NCBI GenBank assembly: GCA_036346405.1
Contig: CM070554.1
Span: 43,981,058 to 44,045,057 of the forward strand
DNA from: Phyllostachys edulis
Taxonomy: Eukaryota; Streptophyta; Magnoliopsida; Poales; Poaceae
Length of the DNA: 64,000 nucleotides
Reading direction: 5' to 3'
The position numbers and the translations under genes are program-made. A model generated the notes under the pieces. It was not told the origin of the DNA, made no database searches, and saw only the letters and a program-made list of their open reading frames with translations. Position 1 is the first letter of the stretch, and each line of letters begins with the position of its first letter. Positions 58,477-64,000 of this stretch are shown here, in pieces.

Positions 58477-61400
58477 TCAAAAGCGATTGTCCTCGTTTTG
58501 GGCGAAGTCGGCGTGTAGTGGTCTTGAGAGTGTTTCCAATCGGAGAGGGTGGTGACGGATCTCGGTAGGGAGGACAGCTTCAGCCATGTACATGAGTGAG
58601 AATGGGGTTGTTTTGGTGGAGCAGCTGGGGGTCGTGAGCAGGCCCAATAGGATGCCAGGGAGCTCCTCTGCCCGGGTTCCCCTCTTGAGTGCACTTCTTT
58701 CAAGGCGGCAACATATTCCTTGCAGGACTAGCCCATTGGTTCTTCCGACGGCCCCGAGATTGGTTTTTGGACAATCCACCATTTCAAAGCGAAGGATAGT
58801 CCCAATGGAGTTACAGGAGTCTCTGAAGGCTGAAGCGTTGAATTGGGTATCGTTATCAACTGTGAGTTCCTTAGGAACACTGAAGCAACAGAAGATATTC
58901 TTCCAAGGGAACGCCATCATGGAGCAAGGTGTGATGGAGGCCAGGGGCTCTGCCTCTACCCATTCGGTAATGTAATTCACTGATGCTGCCATACGCTTGT
59001 AGCCCCCCTTGCCCGGTGGGAATGGCCTGAGCAGGTCCATTCCCCATCGGGCAAAAGGCCAGGTGATTGGTATGGTTGCCCTTGGCGTGATGTGATAGGT
59101 GCAGAGGCCTTCATGAACACCCAAAAGAAGTGTCATGTCTGACGGCAGCCACACGAATATGCCGGTGTTGGACTTTAAGAAATTCATTAGCTCCTTCTCC
59201 ATCTTTCCTGGGATAACGACCCGATTCTAAGAGGCGCGGATCACCACAGTCGAAGAGTCGCACTTCTGCGGGTCCTCCGAGTGAGGCTTAAGGAGCACCT
59301 CATCGGAGGGTACATCCTGGTGTGCCTTGATGAGAGAGGCGGCAAGGTATTTCCTCCTTGGGTTCGAAAGTTGATGTCACCGGAGTTGGGCTGCCGCTGC
59401 GGCAGACGGCGAGCTAAGTCTTGATCACCCCTCACGGAGATGACCCGCGAGGGCTGGTATCTTTAAGCCACGTAGCTTTGATGTACCGCCGCACGTAAAG
59501 CGGTTGAGAGTTGCCCTTCCCATGATAGCATTGAATGGGGACTCGGCGTCAACGACATCGAACTGGCGGCTTCCGTCGCGGTGATTCTCCGTGATCCGAG
59601 CGTCATGAGGAGTTCGATCCTCCCAAAGGGTTGAATGGATTTTCACGGCACTGGCCGGCGAGAGTCGCGATCGGATGGCGGCGGGATGCGGGATGATAGC
59701 CCCCGTGACTCCATAGTTCCTTGGCGCGCACTTAGGTAGAGTATATCTGCAGAGCTTCCTCTGTCGACAAGGATGCGGGAGACCTCGCAATTTGTATCAT
59801 GCCCGTTCATCTTGTGGTAGGCACACCAGCGCCCGTCTCCTTGATTCGGGTTGCTCCTCCTTTCATTGCGGCCTTCGTCAGGACGTCCTTTCCAGTGGGA
59901 TTTTGGTCTCGATTCCTTCTTGGGTCCTCTGGTGGAGTTGCTCCCGCGCTCCTGCGAAGGAGTGTCGGTTACGACAAGAATCTTGGAGTCACGTTCCCTG
60001 CCAGAGTGATCCCTCCGGTCATTGCCCTTCCTCCCGGGAGAGCTTTTTGACTTCTTCCTGGAGGAGATGCTTTAAATCTGCGGGAGAAATCCTTCTTAGA
60101 CAGTCGTCTTCTTCTCCTCGGCGTATTTTTCCACGACCTCGAAGAGCTCATGGGCCGTCCTTGGGGATCTCTCCCAAGCGATTGAGTTCTCCGGGAGCGA
60201 CCCTTCCTTGCAAGCATTTATGACCGTTGAGTCAGGGGCATCTGCGACTTGGCTTCTCACTTTGGAAAAGCGCTTAGAAATTCTCTTGTGGATTCACCCT
60301 TTTGTTGCTTGACAAGAAAGAGTGGTTAGGGAGCATAGAGGCGTTTATAGCTTCCTTGGAAATTTCTTGTTGAACTCTTCCTCGGTGGTCCTAGGAATAG
60401 ATGGAGCCTTTCTTTTGGTTGAAGAACCGAGAGCGTGTTGCTTCAGGAAAGGAACCAGGGAGGCGATTGCACATCTCTACTTCTCCACCTCCCGGCCAAT
60501 CGCCGTGGAATATACTTCAAAAATTGTATGGGGTCGAGTCCCCATCGTAAGGCCCGAGGTTAAGTGGCGGAACTTGATCGGAAAGGAGTTTTGCAGATGT
60601 CTCTTGTGAGAGGATTCCTAGTCTCTGGGGCCCCTGTCCTTCGTGCTTGTGTGATGATGGTGATCATGGTGCGGCAACGGCGGTGGCGGGGCTCTCTGGT
60701 GGAAGAGCTAGATGCCACCGATGGCGGCGATGGTCTTGGCGCATTGGCGAGTTGGGCGCCGTGCCGACTTACAACTTGATCCGTAGGGAGATTAGTGATT
60801 GACATCCTCTTCTTCGTGGCGGTGATGACCACGCTCCCAGCCAGATCCGATTGGTGGCACGAGGACACGCCTAGTGCCCGCAGAGTACATGCTGTTCAGA
60901 CCGCCTCGGCCACAGCCTCCTTGATGTGAATCCTTACGGCTTGATGAGTGCACTTGGGCCATGACGGGTGGAATGGTCCTTCCTTTGAAAGTGCCTTGGA
61001 GGGCACCGGGAGCAACTTTGGCCTCACGGGCTCCTAGTCACCCGGCCATGTAGCACCTTGAGGATGGAGCCCAACACTTCTTGGGGGGAGCTGACTCACC
61101 ATCTCCGGGTGCAGGCGCATTTGCCCAGGCGGAGGAGTTTGGAGGGGAGGTCGCGGAGCGCCCGTTCCAGGGGGTATAAACTCAGGTCTCGGAGGCTGGG
61201 GCAACGGGATGAATTGCAATGGAAAGGGCTGAGCTCCTCCCATCCGAGCTTGGCGGGTGCATTGGCGATGAGGAGCCCGCTCATCACCGCCAGCGTGGGT
61301 GAGTGGAGGGAGGTTGTAAGGATGCCACTGGCCCTCCTCAGGAGAAATCCTGTGTGGCGGGTCGTGGCCACTTGGCCGAAGGCGGTCTTTGGGAGGCGGG

Positions 61401-61770
61401 AGGCGTTCGAGGGCCGCTGGGAGTGCGATACGTGGCCATCATGTAGTCCACCACCTCCCTTGCGGTTGCCTCCACCATTGCTTTGCAATTAGCGGCGTCG
61501 AGCCCCCCGGGAGCGATGGATGGCCACGAGCTTCAGCAACATTTGGACCTCTTGCCTTGAGCCGACACCGCGTCGGTTGTGCGATGGAGGTGGGGATGCT
61601 GGCGGCAGGAATCTGCAGGATGTTATGCATCCGGGATGAATAGCTCCGATCTCCGAAGATAACCCATGCCTTGGGCTTCTTCGGGGAACGGACCGGTCGT
61701 CCGCGGGCTCCCTATGCTCTGGAGTGAGAGGAGGCCTCGTGGACTTGGAGTACTTCTTGGTAGGAGCCAT
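58477..61770 (-). pseudogene. Gypsy C gag-protease-integrase remnant
   Basis: Read right to left. Gag starts at 61770 (MAPTKKYSKSTRPPLTPEH) and is broken into several frames to about 60000. The protease region includes a DRGSSADILY-like stretch near 59760 and FDVVDAESPFNAIMGRATLN (59560-59500). At 59202 the frame opens with MEKELMNFLKSNTGIFVWLP, typical of the start of the RT region, but passes after about 30 residues into ITWPFARWGMDLLRPFPPGK, which is integrase. Integrase core ELTVDNDTQFNASAF (about 58850) and a downstream part to 58477 follow. RT palm and RNase H are therefore deleted. Stops and shifts are common; non-functional. Confidence 0.85.
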
Positions 61771-61790
61771 AGCCTTCCGTTGATCAGCTA

Positions 61791-61811
61791 CGTCCCCACG
61801 GTCGGCGCCAA
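61791..61811 (-). other. Primer-binding site of Gypsy C
   Basis: On the minus strand, TTGGCGCCGACCGTGGGGAC follows the 5' LTR end CACCATCAACA directly. The TGGCGCC start and GTGGGGA end are usual for grass Gypsy elements. Confidence 0.85.
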
Positions 61812-62225
61812 TGTTGATGGTGTAAAACCGAACACGAGTAAGAGGCGGACGATGGCGTGTTCACAGACCTTCGTCCCACGAGAGCTAACGTAACACGAGG
61901 ATTTATCTGAGTTGAAGTCCGAGAGGACCGCCTACTCTGATGGCGGCCTATGGGGTTCGAGGATCCCTCCCGAAGGCTCACCTGGTGACTTGCTTGTATG
62001 TATTGCTCAAGAATCCTCCCCCCTTGAAGGGAGAGATACATGGGGTATTTATAGGCTCCTCAGCCTGTACAAATGACGAAAATACCCTTTGGGGTTGACT
62101 ACTCTATGGATACAAGCGAGGGGCATTACAGTCTTTCATGAGTATAGCAATATTTCGTGGGTCTGTACACGCGTCTCCTGCAAGGCGGGCCCCACATGCA
62201 GGTGGGATGAACTATTCTTCCAACA
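61812..62225 (-). repeat. 5' LTR of Gypsy element C
   Basis: Plus strand TGTTGATGGTGTAAAACCGA to ACTATTCTTCCAACA, with perfect TGTTG/CAACA ends. The minus-strand TATA box TATAAATA at 62046-62053 would be the element promoter. Confidence 0.93.
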
Positions 62226-62362
62226 TTTATATGTTTGCATTTTTCTTGAAAATTCCTTTAAGGATATTGTTTGTAGGAATGTCTAAATATATAAAATGTG
62301 CTAAAAATATGAACTTTTTTGTGAAGCCTCCTTACACAGTGTACTTGCTTGTGTAATTTTGC

Positions 62363-63545
62363 TAGAATATTATATGTTCTGAAATTGTCTCGCAAATTAG
62401 GGTTTTAGGTCTTGAAAATTAGGGCTTTAGAGAAATTAGGGTTTTAGATTTTGGAAATTAGGGTTTCATGATTTCATGTGAATGGTTATCAAGTGTTTTA
62501 GGGTTTTATGAATTAGGATGCAAGTGTAACAAGGGCTACGTGTTTGTCAACATGACAACGGCGACAGCGGCGCATCAGCTCCACACCTTCCCCTAGGGCC
62601 ACCGTTGGGAAGCTGCGGGATCTAGGAAGATGTGTGATGTCGTGCACGCGCGCTTAGGCCTAGCTAACTAGCTCGATCGTGCAGATGTACGTGCATGCGG
62701 CTAGCTAACACACTAGATAAAAGTAGGGTTTGTTTGGAAGTGCGAGACACAGTGCATGCCTAGCTACTTTGGACTTTGGAGCAGCCTAGGTATGCTTTAG
62801 AAATTGGACATCATCAAGTGATTAAAGATAAGAGTGGTAGCATGCATGCAGTACAATGACAATTGCATTGCATATATATGACTGTGCATGCAATACAATT
62901 ATGATTACAGTGCATATATATGACTATGCACGTAGTACAATGATGATTGCATTGCATATGTATGACGGTTTTTATCTTCTTTATGGAGGTAAAAAAAGAA
63001 GACGTAAATATTATCATATATACCAAAATTTTCATTCAACAAATTTTTTCACGTGGTCGCCTACCTGACCCGCCCCTGTTGATCAGATCAAACTTTTGTT
63101 GTCGAGGGAAGGGGTATTATCACACGTGATAAAATCATATAAAACAATATTTTTTAGATTTTAGCAAGAATCCGGAAACGCTGAAAAAAAGATTTACGTT
63201 TTTTAAAAAAAATAAATGGTGGGGGCTACCACACCCTTAGGGTCCTAGGGGTTAGGATGAGGCAAATTCAGCCCCCAGGGGTTAGAAAATTTCAAAAAAT
63301 TGTAAACTTGGGATAATTATACTAAGAATAGATGTGGAAAGTATTTTGAACATATTTTTGAAATTTTCCTCAAATCGATTATTTCATTTGCATACAAACA
63401 GTATGCAAGTACATGAAACTCTAATTTTCGAAACCTAAAACCCTAATTTCATTAATAAATGTGGAAATCATGAAACCCTAATTTTCAAAACCTAAAACCC
63501 TAATTTTTGAGATAATTTCAGAACATATAAAATATGGAAATCATG
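62363..63545. repeat. Large AT-rich inverted repeat, arms ~130 bp, ~0.9-kb loop
   Basis: The left arm (about 62363-62490: ATATGTTCTGAAATTGTCTC, AAATTAGGGTTTTAGG, TTAGGGTTTCATGATTTCAT) matches the reverse complement of the right arm (about 63405-63545: ATGAAACCCTAATTTTC, CCTAAAACCCTAATTT, ATTTCAGAACATATA). The arms hold several AAACCCTAA telo-like words. The loop has no gene. This may be a fold-back element whose left edge overlaps the tandem repeat hosting Gypsy C. Confidence 0.75.
62844..62969. repeat. 42-bp tandem repeat, three copies
   Basis: Copies at 62844, 62886 and 62928 share GCATGCA(G/A)TACAAT and TTGCATTGCATATATATGAC. The 42-bp length makes a 14-residue cysteine-rich repeat on the minus strand, a coincidence of frame rather than a gene. 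Confidence 0.9.
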
Positions 63546-64000
63546 AAACCCTAAAAGCTCATAGGCCCACATGTCAGTTACAGAGACAGAGAACGACACA
63601 ACAAAGTCGGCCATATAGGAAACTATCCTATAGGATTCTATTCCTTCAAAATTTCTCTAAAAATTTCACACTCAAAAAGACCCACATGGTCTAAAAGCTA
63701 CGTGGATCCGAGCAGATCCTGCTCTTGCATTGGAAATATCATAGAAGTCTGGAATGTGTACAATTATCTTCCAAGAACTTGATTATTTAGGTCCATAGAT
63801 TCGGAATGCGAGAAACTCTTTCCTATATAATTCTTGCAAGACTCCTAAAATTCTTGTAAGACTCTTGCGAACAACCCTACTTGCAAGACTCTTGTATTAA
63901 AAACCTTGTATAGGATGAATTTTCACAGGAGTTTCATTCTAGCATAGAATCTGAAAAAAATATCTTTCACTAAAAACTACTACCTGGATATTTTGTTTAA
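63546..64000. other. AT-rich spacer, possible MITE piece
   Basis: 63615-63680 (AGGAAACTATCCTATAGGAT, then TTCCTTCAAAATTTCTCTAA) resembles the MITE-like stretch at 19870-19990. No gene. Confidence 0.35.

Larger units (their letters stand above)
54478..62225 (-). mobile_element. Gypsy element C, 7.7 kb, two LTRs, RT/RNase H deleted
   Basis: LTRs 54478-54893 and 61812-62225 flank the element, with an exact TTTAT duplication at 54473-54477 and 62226-62230. On the minus strand the 5' LTR is the right one: next to it is the primer-binding site TTGGCGCCGACCGTGGGGAC (61811-61792), and next to the left LTR is a polypurine tract GGGACAGGGGGGCTAC (54908-54893). Protein remnants run from 61770 to 58477 as gag, protease, a little of the RT N-terminus, then integrase; the RT core and RNase H are missing. 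Between integrase and 3' LTR are about 3.5 kb of repeats and GC-rich sequence. Confidence 0.92.

Noticed and set aside
62814..63035. Cysteine-rich 14-residue repeat peptide
   Set aside because: Created by a 42-bp tandem repeat; no start context, signal peptide or conservation evidence.

Overview
The window is nuclear DNA from a grass (Poaceae). The evidence is the repeat content: Stowaway MITEs with CTCCCTC termini and TA target duplications, a Mutator-like element associated with a plant mobile domain, a hAT with a BED finger, a Gypsy element with an antisense ORF, a Copia element, and a Pack-MULE carrying a very GC-rich gene piece. I cannot name the species. Nearly all coding capacity belongs to broken transposable elements. 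The one probable host gene is a TLC-domain membrane protein on the minus strand (18452-19215), which carries an apparent one-base frameshift.

Layout. 1-7250: decayed cluster of a MULE transposase (SWIM and CCHC fingers), a plant-mobile-domain gene, and two divergent GRF-finger coiled-coil genes around a 31-bp minisatellite. 7250-12300: non-coding DNA with tandem repeats and several small inverted-repeat elements, one with an exact 10-bp target duplication. 12418-16604: almost complete hAT element with terminal repeats and 8-bp target duplications; its transposase has one in-frame stop. 18452-19215: TLC gene. 20790-22680: Pack-MULE carrying an uninterrupted fragment of a HAK/KUP potassium transporter between ~250-bp inverted repeats. 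23347-24500: probable non-autonomous Helitron. 25586-31058: a 5.47-kb sequence with TG...CA ends and an exact AATTC duplication, best read as a giant solo LTR, followed by a diverged relative to about 34260.

34528-45400: 5'-truncated minus-strand Gypsy element. It keeps its 3' LTR, polypurine tract and decayed gag-pol. Between pol and the LTR lies a multi-exon gene on the opposite strand (putative gypsy-type/Transposase_28 domain plus coiled coils). A hairpin repeat of about 24 bp occurs roughly two dozen times in its LTR, introns and spacers. 45646-45917: long palindrome. 46037-53352: Copia element interrupted by a hAT MITE (49815-50476) and by a solo LTR of the hairpin-rich Gypsy family (51715-52476), each with a target duplication. 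54478-62225: second minus-strand Gypsy element with two LTRs, PBS, PPT and exact TTTAT duplication; it lacks reverse transcriptase/RNase H and carries about 3.5 kb of repetitive, GC-rich sequence. 62226-64000: its tandem-repeat insertion site and a large AT-rich inverted repeat.

No rRNA, tRNA or CRISPR was seen. Element boundaries are mostly supported by target duplications read directly. Domain names come from recognising family motifs by eye. Functional statements about decayed genes describe what the families do, not activity here.
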